Position numbers and translations under genes: made by a program | Shown here: positions 55,435-63,663 of the stretch, piece by piece | How the letters are laid out: every line of letters starts with the position of its first letter | How positions within the stretch are numbered: position 1 is the first letter of the stretch | Notes under the pieces: generated by a model | Told to the model about the DNA's origin: nothing | What the model saw: the letters and a program-made list of their open reading frames with translations, nothing else | The model's database searches: none | Assembly: GCF_009193135.1 (NCBI RefSeq) | Contig: NZ_VUKC01000003.1 | Location: 186,001 to 250,000 of the forward strand | From: Georgenia satyanarayanai | GTDB taxonomy: Bacteria; Actinomycetota; Actinomycetes; Actinomycetales; Actinomycetaceae | DNA: 64,000 bases | Reading direction: 5' to 3'

Positions 55435-56639
55435 GCACCACCCCGTCCCGGCAGGCGCCCTCGCGCCTCCTGCGCAACGCCCGGGTGGCGACGGGCGCCC
55501 TGTTCTTCACGAACGGGGCGCTGTTCGCCAACCTCCTGCCGCGGTACCCCGCGATCAAGTCCGGCCTGGACCTGACCAACACCGAGTTCGGGCTCGTGGT
55601 CATCGCCTTCCCGGTGGGGGCGATCATCTCCGGCCTGGCGGCCGCGGCGGCGATCCGCCGCTTCGGACCGGCGAACGTCGCCGTTCTCGGGACGGTGCTG
55701 ACGGCGGCCGGGCTCGTCGCGGTCGGGTGGTCGCCGGCGCTGTGGATGCTGGTCGCCGCGCTCTTCGTCGCCGGCTCGGCCGACTCGATCACCGACGTGG
55801 GGCAGAACAGCCACGGGATCGCGGTCCAGCGGGGCTACGGCCGCTCGATCATCAACTCCTTCCACGCGGTGTGGAGCGCGGGCGCGGTGACCGGCGGCCT
55901 CATGGGCACGGCGGCGGCCGCGAACGACGTGCCGCTCGGCGTCCACCTCACCGTCTCGGGCGTCGTCTGGGTGCTCGTCGCGCTCGTCGCCCGCCGCTTC
56001 ACGCTGCCGGCCGGGATGTCGGTGGGCCCGCCGCTCGTCGAGGGGCACCACGCCCCGGCGGGCCGGCCGGTGGCCGCGTGGCTGCGCCGCCCGCCGGTCT
56101 TCCTCGCCGCGCTCGTCCTCATCGCGATGAGCGGGACGATGGTCGAGGACGCCGGGAGCACGTGGTCGGCGGTCTTCCTCACCCAGGAGCTCGACGCCGG
56201 TCCCGCCCTCGCAGGGCTGGCCTTCGTCGCGATGGTCGGGGCCCAGTTCGTCGGCCGGGTGCTCGGGGACCCGATGACCGACCGCCTCGGCCAGCGCGCC
56301 GTCGCGCGGCTCGGGGCCGCCCTCATCGTCGTCGGGATGGGGCTCGTGGTCCTCGGGCCGTCCGCCGTCGCCGTCATCGCCGGCTTCGCGCTGGCCGGGT
56401 TCGGCTCGGCCACCCTCGTGCCCGCCGCGATGAACGCGGCGGACGACATGCCCGGCATGCGGGCCGGGACGGCACTCACCATCGTCTCGTGGCTCATGCG
56501 GGTGGCCTTTGTCGTGTCCCCGCCGCTCGTGGGCGCCCTCGGTGACGCGTTCGGCCTGCGCGCGGGTCTCGCCGTCGTGCCGGTCCTCGCGGTCGGGACG
56601 CTGCTGCTGGCGGGGGTGCTGCGCGGGCGGGTGCGCTGA
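55431..56639 (+). CDS. MFS transporter
   Basis: Major facilitator permease of 402 residues with twelve predicted membrane spans. It resembles fucose/sugar or drug-efflux-like MFS proteins: LFFTNGALFANLLPRYPAIK near the start, NSFHAVWSAGAVTGGLMG in the middle, and DRLGQRAVARLGA at the repeat of the A-loop. Substrate unknown. GTG 55431 overlaps the YbaK-like stop as GTGA, so PEBP, YbaK-like and MFS genes form a translationally coupled operon. Confidence 0.9.
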   Translation: MSTTPSRQAPSRLLRNARVATGALFFTNGALFANLLPRYPAIKSGLDLTNTEFGLVVIAFPVGAIISGLAAAAAIRRFGPANVAVLGTVLTAAGLVAVGWSPALWMLVAALFVAGSADSITDVGQNSHGIAVQRGYGRSIINSFHAVWSAGAVTGGLMGTAAAANDVPLGVHLTVSGVVWVLVALVARRFTLPAGMSVGPPLVEGHHAPAGRPVAAWLRRPPVFLAALVLIAMSGTMVEDAGSTWSAVFLTQELDAGPALAGLAFVAMVGAQFVGRVLGDPMTDRLGQRAVARLGAALIVVGMGLVVLGPSAVAVIAGFALAGFGSATLVPAAMNAADDMPGMRAGTALTIVSWLMRVAFVVSPPLVGALGDAFGLRAGLAVVPVLAVGTLLLAGVLRGRVR

Positions 56640-56651
56640 CCCCCGCCGTCC

Positions 56652-57092
56652 TCAGGCGGGCGGGAGGCGCGGGGAGTCGCCGTCCTGCTCGACCAGGGCG
56701 GTGAAGATCTGGGCGAAGAGCTCCTCGACACGGGCCTCGATGGCGGCGGCGTCGGTGGTCTGGCCCTTGCGGTCGTGCAGGGCCATGAGCTCGATCGCGC
56801 CGTCGAGCTTGTCGGCCTGGGCGAGCCAGCCCTCGGCCCGGGTGACCTCGCCGGGAGTGGACGCGGTGGCGAGGGCGCGCTGGGCCTGCCCGCGCAGGAC
56901 GTCGACCGAGCGGCGCAGCCCCTCGGGCCGGGAGCGGGCGGCGCGGGCCTTGGTGAGGCCGTCGAGGATCCGCTGCGCCTGCTTGGCGAGCTCGGGGTTC
57001 TCGCGCAGCATGGTGGCCCCCTTCTTCACCACGGGGTAGACCACCGGCCCGAACTTCGCCGCGGCCTTGAGGATCGTCGTCACCTTGCCCAT
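56652..57092 (-). CDS. Helical hypothetical protein
   Basis: Protein of 146 residues that I do not confidently assign. It begins MGKVTTILKAAAKFGPVVYP, continues with KKGATMLRENPELAKQAQRI and is helical and Arg/Glu-rich throughout, ending VEELFAQIFTALVEQDGDSPRL. No signal peptide or membrane segment. Homologues probably occur in other actinobacteria (DUF-type). ATG 57092 has AGGAGCAGGA about 5 nt upstream. It is divergent from trmL. Confidence 0.7.
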   Translation of the reverse strand: MGKVTTILKAAAKFGPVVYPVVKKGATMLRENPELAKQAQRILDGLTKARAARSRPEGLRRSVDVLRGQAQRALATASTPGEVTRAEGWLAQADKLDGAIELMALHDRKGQTTDAAAIEARVEELFAQIFTALVEQDGDSPRLPPA

Positions 57093-57168
57093 ATGTCCTG
57101 CTCCTTCCGTCTGTGCCGAGGTTATGTCCTCCGCACGGCCCCTCGCGCGGCGGTGGGAGGATGTCCCG

Positions 57169-57630
57169 GTGTTCCATGTCATCTTCCACGAGCCGAAGAT
57201 CCCGCCGAACACCGGTAACGCCATCCGGATGGTCGCGTGCACCGGGGCGACCCTCCACCTCGTCGAGCCGCTCGGCTACGAGCTGAGCGACGCGCACCTG
57301 CGCCGGGCCGGCCTGGACTACCACGACCTCGCGCGGGTGCTCGTCCACCCGGACGTCGACGCCGCGCTGGCGGCCGTCGCCCCGGGCCGGGTGTACGCCT
57401 TCACGGGCCACGCCACGCTGGGCTTCTCCGAGGTCCGCTACGCGCCCGGTGACGCCCTCCTCTTCGGCACCGAGACGACCGGCCTGCCCGCCGAGGTGCT
57501 CGCCGACCCGCGGGTGACCGAGCGGGTACGGATCCCCATGGTGCCGGGCGTGCGCTCGATGAACCTGTCGAACTCCGCGGCGATCGGCGTCTACGAGGCG
57601 TGGCGCCAGCACGGGTATACCGGCTCCTGA
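57169..57630 (+). CDS. trmL: tRNA (cytidine(34)-2'-O)-methyltransferase TrmL
   Basis: SPOUT methyltransferase that 2'-O-methylates the wobble base C34/U34 of certain tRNA-Leu; 153 residues, the usual size. The trefoil-knot motifs are IPPNTGNAIRMVACTG, LLFGTETTGLP and VRSMNLSNSAAIGVYEA. GTG 57169 follows GAGGAT (57157-57162) by 6 nt, so the start is probably leaderless; the earlier ATG at 57161 is out of frame. Confidence 0.92.
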   Translation: MFHVIFHEPKIPPNTGNAIRMVACTGATLHLVEPLGYELSDAHLRRAGLDYHDLARVLVHPDVDAALAAVAPGRVYAFTGHATLGFSEVRYAPGDALLFGTETTGLPAEVLADPRVTERVRIPMVPGVRSMNLSNSAAIGVYEAWRQHGYTGS

Positions 57631-57726
57631 GCGCTCGTTGACCCGCCCGGACGCGTGTGTTCTGATTCACGCGCCGGAGCGCCACTGACGGGTGCTCGAC
57701 CCCACGCCGACGGAGGACGCCCGACC

Positions 57727-58254
57727 ATGACCGCGACCGACGAGACCCTCACCCCCTCTGCCGCCCTCCGCGCCCGCCAGCGCCCGCTCAAGACCGCCTA
57801 CAAGGAGGACCCGGCCAGCGCGCTCGTCACGAGCACCGCGACGGCCCGGGTGGACCAGGGCACGCTGACCGCGACCGTGCCGACGTGGGCAGGCGATGTC
57901 GTCGCCGGGCTCCACCCGGCCACCGGCGGTGACGGCGCCCAGGCGTGCTCGGCGGACATCGTCCTCCAGGCGCTCGTCGCCTGCGCCGGCGTCACCCTCT
58001 CCTCCGTGGCGACGGCGATGGGTATCGAGCTGCGCTCGGCGAGCGTCACCGCCAACGGCACCTGGGACGCCCGCGGCACCCTCGGGGTGGACCGCGAGGC
58101 GCCGGTGGGCCTCTCCTCCGTGGAGGTGCTCGTCGACCTCGACACAGACGCCGACGACGACGCCGTTGCCAAGCTCCTCGAGCTCACCGAGCGCTACTGC
58201 GTCGTCGCCCGCACCCTCACCGCTCCCCCGCCGGTCACCGTCCGCCGCGCCTGA
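57727..58254 (+). CDS. OsmC family protein
   Basis: Peroxide-reducing or thiol-dependent stress protein of the OsmC/Ohr superfamily, 175 residues, cytoplasmic. Two cysteines stand in the family positions, LQALVACAGVTLSSVA and LTERYCVVARTL, and a conserved PVGLSSVEVLVDLD strand lies between. ATG 57727 has GGAGGAC upstream. Its stop is followed after 16 nt by the first six-unit 18-bp array. Confidence 0.87.
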   Translation: MTATDETLTPSAALRARQRPLKTAYKEDPASALVTSTATARVDQGTLTATVPTWAGDVVAGLHPATGGDGAQACSADIVLQALVACAGVTLSSVATAMGIELRSASVTANGTWDARGTLGVDREAPVGLSSVEVLVDLDTDADDDAVAKLLELTERYCVVARTLTAPPPVTVRRA

Positions 58255-58270
58255 CCCCCTCCCGCCCCCA

Positions 58271-58378
58271 ACCGCCCACAGCCGACTTACCGCCCACAGC
58301 CGACTTACCGCCGACAGCCGACTTACCGCCCACAGCCGACTTACCGCCCACAGCCGACTTACCGCCCACAGCCGAGTT
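58271..58378 (+). repeat. Array A: six tandem 18-bp units
   Basis: Six direct copies of an 18-bp unit, consensus ACCGCCCACAGCCGACTT, at 58271, 58289, 58307, 58325, 58343 and 58361. Unit 3 has one change (GCCGACA) and unit 6 one (CGAGTT). The array is intergenic, 16 nt after the OsmC stop and 14 nt before the convergent lipoprotein stop. Array B at 59762 carries the same unit inverted. Confidence 0.95.
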
Positions 58379-58392
58379 ACCGGCAACGGCGG

Positions 58393-58857
58393 TCAGCCCA
58401 CGATCTCCACCGGGGCGAAGGGATCCTTCGGGCAAGACATGGTGGGGTCGGTCTCGCACGGTGTCCGGGCGCCCTCGAGGTTCACGGACACCTCGGCCCG
58501 ACCGGCCGGAAAGTCCGCCGGCACCTGGAAGCTGCTGCCCGCGCTCTCGTCGTCACCCGGGTTGAGGTCGCCGAGGAATGCCGAGTAGGGCCCCCCGTCG
58601 GTGTCACCGGTGTGGACCTCCGAGGTGATCTCGACCGAGTAGCGCGCGCCGTCGGGCAAGAAAGGCTCGCAGCCCTCTCCGGCGACGCCGGAGACCTCGA
58701 CACGCAGCTCCTCCCCGGGCGCCACGGTGCGCGGTGTCACCACCGGGTCGACCGGTCCGCAGTGTGCAGTCTCGCGACCCGCGTCGACGCAGCCGGCCGT
58801 GATCATGACGGCGAGCAGCGTCGCGGCCAGCGTTGGCACCCTCCGTGGTGCGAGCAC
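58393..58857 (-). CDS. Predicted lipoprotein
   Basis: Exported lipoprotein of 154 residues, function unknown. A signal peptide with lipobox MITAGCVD is followed by a beta-rich, Ig-like stretch (PRTVAPGEELRVEVSGVAGEGC, ARYSVEITSEVHTGD) with three further cysteines. GTG 58857 follows TACGGT (58864-58869) by 6 nt; GTG 58860 is the alternative. It lies between the two 18-bp arrays, as does the trmH-family gene. Confidence 0.78.
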   Translation of the reverse strand: MLAPRRVPTLAATLLAVMITAGCVDAGRETAHCGPVDPVVTPRTVAPGEELRVEVSGVAGEGCEPFLPDGARYSVEITSEVHTGDTDGGPYSAFLGDLNPGDDESAGSSFQVPADFPAGRAEVSVNLEGARTPCETDPTMSCPKDPFAPVEIVG

Positions 58858-58899
58858 CACTGAACCGTAACAGCGGCTATGTCGCCCCGAAGCCGTCGG

Positions 58900-59721
58900 C
58901 TACCGGGTCGCGTAGAAGACGACGGCGGCCGAGGCGGCAACGTTGAGGGAGTCCACCCCGGCGGCCATCGGGATGCGGACGACCCGGTCGGCCATCCGTA
59001 GGACGCGTGGGGAGAGCCCATGGCCCTCGGGGCCGAAGACGAAGGCCGAGCGCTCGTGGTTCTCGGCGACGTACTCGTCCAGGCTGATCGAGTCGTCGCT
59101 CAGCGCGAGTGCCGCCACCGTGTAGCCGAGGCGCTGGGCCTGCTCGATGGCACCGGGCCACGACTCCAGGCGCGTCCACGGCACCTGGAACACCGTGCCC
59201 ATCGACACCCGGACCGAGCGGCGGTACAGCGGGTCGGCGGAGGTGGGCGTCATGAGGACGGCATCTACCCCGAGGGCCGCAGCGCTGCGGAAGGCGGCTC
59301 CGAGATTTGTGTGGTCGACCATGCCGTCGAAGACCGCCACGCGTCGGGCGCCGCCGACGACCTCTTCGACCGACCGCAGCGGCGGACGGTGCATGGCTGC
59401 CAGCGCTCCGCGGTGCAGGTGGAAGCCGGTGATCGCCTCGAGCACCGGCTCCTCGGCGACGAACACCGGGACGTCCGACCCGCCGTCGTCGGCGCCGCAG
59501 GCTCCGGTGATGACCGGTGCCATGGTCTCCAGCCACTTCTCGGCCATGAGGAAGGAGCGGGGGCGGTGGCCAGCGCGGATCGCCCGCGTGATGACGTTCG
59601 TGCTCTCGGCCATGTAGAGGCCGCGCTCGGTCTCCAGGCGACGTCGCAGAGCGAGGTCGGTGAGGCCGGTGTAGTCGAGGAGGCGGTCGTCGGCGGGATC
59701 GGTGATGCGGATGAGCGGCAC
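58900..59721 (-). CDS. TrmH family RNA 2'-O-methyltransferase
   Basis: SPOUT-class RNA ribose methyltransferase of 273 residues; substrate (rRNA or tRNA) not determinable. Residues 1-100 are a substrate-binding domain (YMAESTNVITRAIRAGHRP). The knot motifs are VFDGMVDHTNLGAAFRSAAALG, VFGPEGHGLSP and SLNVAASAAVVFYATR. GTG 59721 follows CAGAAT (59728-59733) by 6 nt. A longer frame would run through array B and add SPTAEL-type repeats; the promoter argues against it. Confidence 0.9.
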   Translation of the reverse strand: MPLIRITDPADDRLLDYTGLTDLALRRRLETERGLYMAESTNVITRAIRAGHRPRSFLMAEKWLETMAPVITGACGADDGGSDVPVFVAEEPVLEAITGFHLHRGALAAMHRPPLRSVEEVVGGARRVAVFDGMVDHTNLGAAFRSAAALGVDAVLMTPTSADPLYRRSVRVSMGTVFQVPWTRLESWPGAIEQAQRLGYTVAALALSDDSISLDEYVAENHERSAFVFGPEGHGLSPRVLRMADRVVRIPMAAGVDSLNVAASAAVVFYATR

Positions 59722-59761
59722 CGGACCATTCTGCCGTGGGGCAGACCGGACTCCCGTCGAC

Positions 59762-59869
59762 AACTCGGCTCTCGGCGACAACTCGGCTCTCGGCGACAAC
59801 TCGGCTGTCGGCGGTAAGTCGGCTGTCGGCGACAACTCGGCTGTCGGCGACAAGTCGGCTGTCGGCGGG
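59762..59869 (-). repeat. Array B: six tandem 18-bp units, inverted relative to array A
   Basis: Six direct copies at 59762, 59780, 59798, 59816, 59834 and 59852. On the plus strand the unit is AACTCGGCTGTCGGCGAC; on the minus strand it reads GTCGCCGACAGCCGAGTT, matching the array A unit at 14 of 18 positions. It begins 30 nt downstream of the ABC operon stop (minus strand) and lies just upstream of the trmH-family promoter. Confidence 0.95.
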
Positions 59870-59899
59870 AAGGGAAGACCGGGTGGTGGTGGCCGGGTG

Positions 59900-61828
59900 C
59901 TACTCCTCGGCGAGGGCGGGGGCGGCGAACTGGCTGCGGTAGAGGCGGGCGTAGGCGCCGTCCGCCTCGAGCAGCTCCTCGTGGGTGCCCTGCTCGACGA
60001 TGTCGCCGTGCTCCATGACGAGGATGACGTCCGCGTCGCGGATGGTGCTCAGCCGGTGGGCGATGACAAAGGACGTGCGGCCGCTGCGCAGCCGGGTCAT
60101 CGCCTGCTGGACGAGCATCTCCGTGCGGGTGTCGACCGAGCTCGTCGCCTCGTCGAGGATGAGGAGCTGCGGGTCGGAGAGGAAGGCGCGCGCGATCGTG
60201 ATGAGCTGCTTCTCCCCGGCGGAGACGCCACCGCCCTCCTCGTCGATGACGGTGTCGTAGCCCTCGGGCAGGCTCTGGACGAAACGGTCGACGCTCGCCG
60301 CCTCGGCCGCGCGGTGCACGTCCTGCTCGGTGGCGCCGTCGCGGCCGAAGGCGATGTTCTCCCTGATCGTGCCCTCGAAGAGCCACGTGTCCTGGAGGAC
60401 CATCCCGATCGGCTCACGCAGGTCCTGGCGGGTCATCTCGCGGGTGTCGACGCCGTCGATGAGGATGCGCCCGGAGTCGATCTCGTAGAAGCGCATGAGG
60501 AGGTTGACCAGGGTGGTCTTGCCCGCGCCGGTGGGCCCGACGACGGCGACCGTCTGCCCGGGCCGGACGTCGAGGTCGAGGCGGGTGATGAGCGGGCGCT
60601 CGGGGTCGTAGCTGAAGGCGACGTCCTCGAGGCGGACCGCGCCGCGCACCTGCGGCGGCCGCTTGCCCGGCTCGGGGTCGGCCGACTGCTCGGGGGCGTC
60701 CATGATGTCGAAGATGCGCTCCGCGGAGGCCACGCCGGACTGGACGAGGTTGGCCATCGAGGCGAGCTGGGCGAGCGGCTGGGTGAACTGCCGGGAGTAC
60801 TGGATGAAGGCCTGGACCGAGCCGAGGCTGAGGTCACCGGAGGCCACCCGCAGGCCGCCGACGACGGCGACGAGCACGTAGTTGAGGTTCCCGACGAACC
60901 CCATCATCGGCATGATCGTCCCGGAGATGAACTGGGAGCGGAAGCTCGCCGCGAAGAGCCGCTCGTTGTCCGCGTCGAAGCCCTCGCGCACGGAGTCCTG
61001 GGCGTTGAAGGCGGTGACGAGCTCGTGGCCGGTGAAGGCCTCCTCGACCTTGCCGCCGAGGTCCCCGGTGGACTTCCACTGAGCCACGAAGTGCGGCTGG
61101 GCGCGCTTGGCGATGGTCGCCGTCGCCCACGCGGACACGGGCACGGTGACGAGCGCGATGAGCGCGAGCTGCCAGGACAGCACGAACATCATGACGAGCA
61201 CGCCGACGACCGTGACGAGCGAGGTGACGACCTGCGAGAGCGTCTGCTGGAGCGTCTGGGAGACGTTGTCGATGTCGTTGGTGACCCGCGACAGGACGTC
61301 GCCACGAGCGCGGGAGTCGAGCTCGCGGAGCGGCAGGCGGTCGATCTTCGCCTGGACGTCGCGGCGCAGCTGGAAGGCGGTGCGCTGGACGATGCCCGCG
61401 AGCATCCGCCCCTGGACCCAGAGGAACAGCGCCGAGCCGACGTAGACGGCGAGCACGAGGAGCGCCATCCGGCCCAGCGCGTCGAAGTCGATGCCCTGGC
61501 CGGGCACGACGTTCTCCATGCCGCCGACCATCTGGGCGACCTGGTCCTGGCCCGCCGCACGCAGGCCCGCCACGGCCTGCTCGAGGGTGGCCCCCTCCGG
61601 GAGCATCCGGCCGACGACCCCGTTGAAGACGATGTCGGTGGCGCGCCCGAGCAGCGTGGGGCCGAGCACCTGCAGCCCGACCGCGACGACGGCGAGGACC
61701 AGGACGACGACGAGCCGCACCCGCTCCGGCGCCATCGCGCGCAGCAGCCGCCTCAGCGAGGCTCCGAAGTTGGCCGACTTCTCGCCGGGCGGGATCCCGG
61801 CGACAGGCCCTGGACGGTGGTGGCTCAT
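59900..61828 (-). CDS. ABC transporter ATP-binding/permease protein (second half of heterodimer)
   Basis: Half-transporter of 642 residues of the type IV exporter (MdlB/Rv1272c-like) group. Six spans occupy about 35-340, with a long extracytoplasmic loop at 68-110. The ATPase domain has Walker A VGPTGAGKTT, Walker B LLILDEATSSVD with an intact catalytic Glu, and a non-canonical signature VSAGEKQL instead of LSGGQ. ATG 61828 overlaps the partner stop (ATGA). Substrate may be drugs or lipids. The gene ends upstream of array B. Confidence 0.92.
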   Translation of the reverse strand: MSHHRPGPVAGIPPGEKSANFGASLRRLLRAMAPERVRLVVVLVLAVVAVGLQVLGPTLLGRATDIVFNGVVGRMLPEGATLEQAVAGLRAAGQDQVAQMVGGMENVVPGQGIDFDALGRMALLVLAVYVGSALFLWVQGRMLAGIVQRTAFQLRRDVQAKIDRLPLRELDSRARGDVLSRVTNDIDNVSQTLQQTLSQVVTSLVTVVGVLVMMFVLSWQLALIALVTVPVSAWATATIAKRAQPHFVAQWKSTGDLGGKVEEAFTGHELVTAFNAQDSVREGFDADNERLFAASFRSQFISGTIMPMMGFVGNLNYVLVAVVGGLRVASGDLSLGSVQAFIQYSRQFTQPLAQLASMANLVQSGVASAERIFDIMDAPEQSADPEPGKRPPQVRGAVRLEDVAFSYDPERPLITRLDLDVRPGQTVAVVGPTGAGKTTLVNLLMRFYEIDSGRILIDGVDTREMTRQDLREPIGMVLQDTWLFEGTIRENIAFGRDGATEQDVHRAAEAASVDRFVQSLPEGYDTVIDEEGGGVSAGEKQLITIARAFLSDPQLLILDEATSSVDTRTEMLVQQAMTRLRSGRTSFVIAHRLSTIRDADVILVMEHGDIVEQGTHEELLEADGAYARLYRSQFAAPALAEE

Positions 61829-63552
61829 GCCGCCTCCTGCGCGCTCAGCTGGGACAGCACGATCTCCCGGTAGGTGGGGTTGTCCTCCATGAGCCCGGTG
61901 TGGGTGCCGCGGCCCACCACCCGGCCGTCGTCGAGGACGACGATCTCGTCGGCGTCACGGATGGTGGCCACCCGCTGGGCGACGATGAGGACGGCGGCCC
62001 CGGCCGTGGCGCCCGGGAGCCCGGCACGCAGCCGGGCGTCGGTCGCGTAGTCGAGGGCGGAGAAGGAGTCGTCGAAGACGTACAGGTCCGCGGGCTTGAG
62101 GAGCGCGCGGGCGATGGCCAGGCGCTGCCGCTGCCCGCCGGAGAAGTTCGACCCGCCCTGCTCCACCCGCGCGTCCAACCCCAGGCCGGTGACGAACTCG
62201 CTCGCCTGCGCGGCCTCGAGCGCGGCCCACAGCTCCGCGTCGGTGGCCCCGGGCCGTGCGAAGCGCAGCGTCGAGGCGATGGTGCCGGAGAAGAGGTAGG
62301 CCCGCTGCGGGACGACGGAGACCCGCGCGCGCAGCTCGGCGGGGTCGAGCTCGCGCACGTCCACTCCCCCGGCGCGCACGACGCCGCCGGTGGCGTCGAC
62401 GAGCCGCGGCAGGAGGTTGACGAGCGTGGACTTGCCCGAGCCGGTGGAGCCGATGATGGCGGTCGTGCGCCCGGGCTCCAGGCGCAGGCAGACGTCGTGG
62501 AGCACGGGCGCGGCGGCGCCGGCGTAGCCGAAGCTCACGGCGTCGAGCTCGATGACGGCGCGCCCGGCCGGCAGCCGGCGCGGCCGGGCGGGGGCGACGA
62601 TCGCCGGCTCGGTGCCGAGGACGGCCTCGATACGGTCGGCGGAGACCGCGGCGCGCGGCACCATCATGAACATCATCGAGGCCATGAGGACGGACATGAG
62701 GATCTGCATGAGGTAGTTGAGGAAGGCGACGAGCGAGCCGACCTCCATCGCACCGGAGTCGATGCGACCGGCGCCGAACCACACGACCGCCACCGACGAG
62801 GCGTTGATGACGACCTGGACCGCGGGGAACATGAGCGCCATGAGGTAGCCGACGCTCAGGCTCGTCCCCATGAGCTCCGTGTTGGCGCGGGCGAAGCGCT
62901 GCCGCTCGGAGGGCTGGCGGTTGAACGCCCGGATGACGCGCACGCCGGAGATCTGCTCGCGCATGACGAGGTTGATCCGGTCGATGCGGCCCTGGATGAG
63001 CTTGAACAGCGGCCCCATGCGCAGCGCGACGACGACGATGAGCCCGAGCAGCACGGGGACGACGACGAGGAGCAGCGCCGAGAGCCCGACGTCCTGGCGC
63101 AACGCCATCACCACCCCGCCGACCATCATGATCGGCGCCATGACGATGACGGTGAAGGTCATGAGCGTGACCATCTGGACCTGCTGGACGTCGTTGGTCG
63201 AGCGGGTGATGAGCGAGGGCGCACCGAAGCGGCCCGCCTCGGCCACCGAGAAGCGCTGGACGCGGGTGAAGACCGCGTGGCGCAGGTCGCGGCCCAGGCT
63301 CGTGGCGGCGCGCGCCCCGAGGTAGACCGCTCCGATCGCGGAGGCCACCTGGACGGCGCTGATGAGGAGCATGAGCCCGCCCACCCGCAGGATGTAGCCG
63401 GTGTCCCCGACGACGACGCCGTTGTCGATGATGTCGGCGTTGAGGCTGGGCAGCGAGAGCGCCGCGAGGGTCTGGACGAACTGGAGCAGCACCACCACCG
63501 TGACGTCGCGGCGGTACGGGCGCAGGTGGCGCCGCAGCAGGGTGAGGAGCAT
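61825..63552 (-). CDS. ABC transporter ATP-binding/permease protein (first half of heterodimer)
   Basis: Half-transporter of 575 residues (MdlA/Rv1273c-like). Six spans cover about 15-300, followed by the ATPase domain with Walker A IGSTGSGKST, canonical signature NFSGGQRQRLA, and a degenerate Walker B LYVFDDSFSALD in which the catalytic Glu is Asp. Paired with the next gene this gives one active and one degenerate ATP site, as in TM287/288-type heterodimers. ATG 63552 follows GGCGGAC; TACCCT (63593-63598) may be the -10. Confidence 0.93.
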   Translation of the reverse strand: MLLTLLRRHLRPYRRDVTVVVLLQFVQTLAALSLPSLNADIIDNGVVVGDTGYILRVGGLMLLISAVQVASAIGAVYLGARAATSLGRDLRHAVFTRVQRFSVAEAGRFGAPSLITRSTNDVQQVQMVTLMTFTVIVMAPIMMVGGVVMALRQDVGLSALLLVVVPVLLGLIVVVALRMGPLFKLIQGRIDRINLVMREQISGVRVIRAFNRQPSERQRFARANTELMGTSLSVGYLMALMFPAVQVVINASSVAVVWFGAGRIDSGAMEVGSLVAFLNYLMQILMSVLMASMMFMMVPRAAVSADRIEAVLGTEPAIVAPARPRRLPAGRAVIELDAVSFGYAGAAAPVLHDVCLRLEPGRTTAIIGSTGSGKSTLVNLLPRLVDATGGVVRAGGVDVRELDPAELRARVSVVPQRAYLFSGTIASTLRFARPGATDAELWAALEAAQASEFVTGLGLDARVEQGGSNFSGGQRQRLAIARALLKPADLYVFDDSFSALDYATDARLRAGLPGATAGAAVLIVAQRVATIRDADEIVVLDDGRVVGRGTHTGLMEDNPTYREIVLSQLSAQEAA

Positions 63553-63663
63553 GTCCGCCTTTCGCTTCGCCGCCGGTGGGTCGGCTCAGAGGAAGGGTAA
63601 GGCGGCCCACCGACATCCCCCGACCGATTTCGCTGAGGGCAGGCGTGGCCGTCGTCGTCGTGG

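Noticed and set aside
59722-59853. N-terminal extension of the TrmH-family protein through array B (SPTAEL repeats)
   Set aside because: A leaderless GTG at 59721 with a -10 box 6 nt upstream fits better, and the extension has no similarity to the family.
58271-59869. 18-bp arrays considered as CRISPR
   Set aside because: Units are contiguous with no spacers and no cas genes are near.
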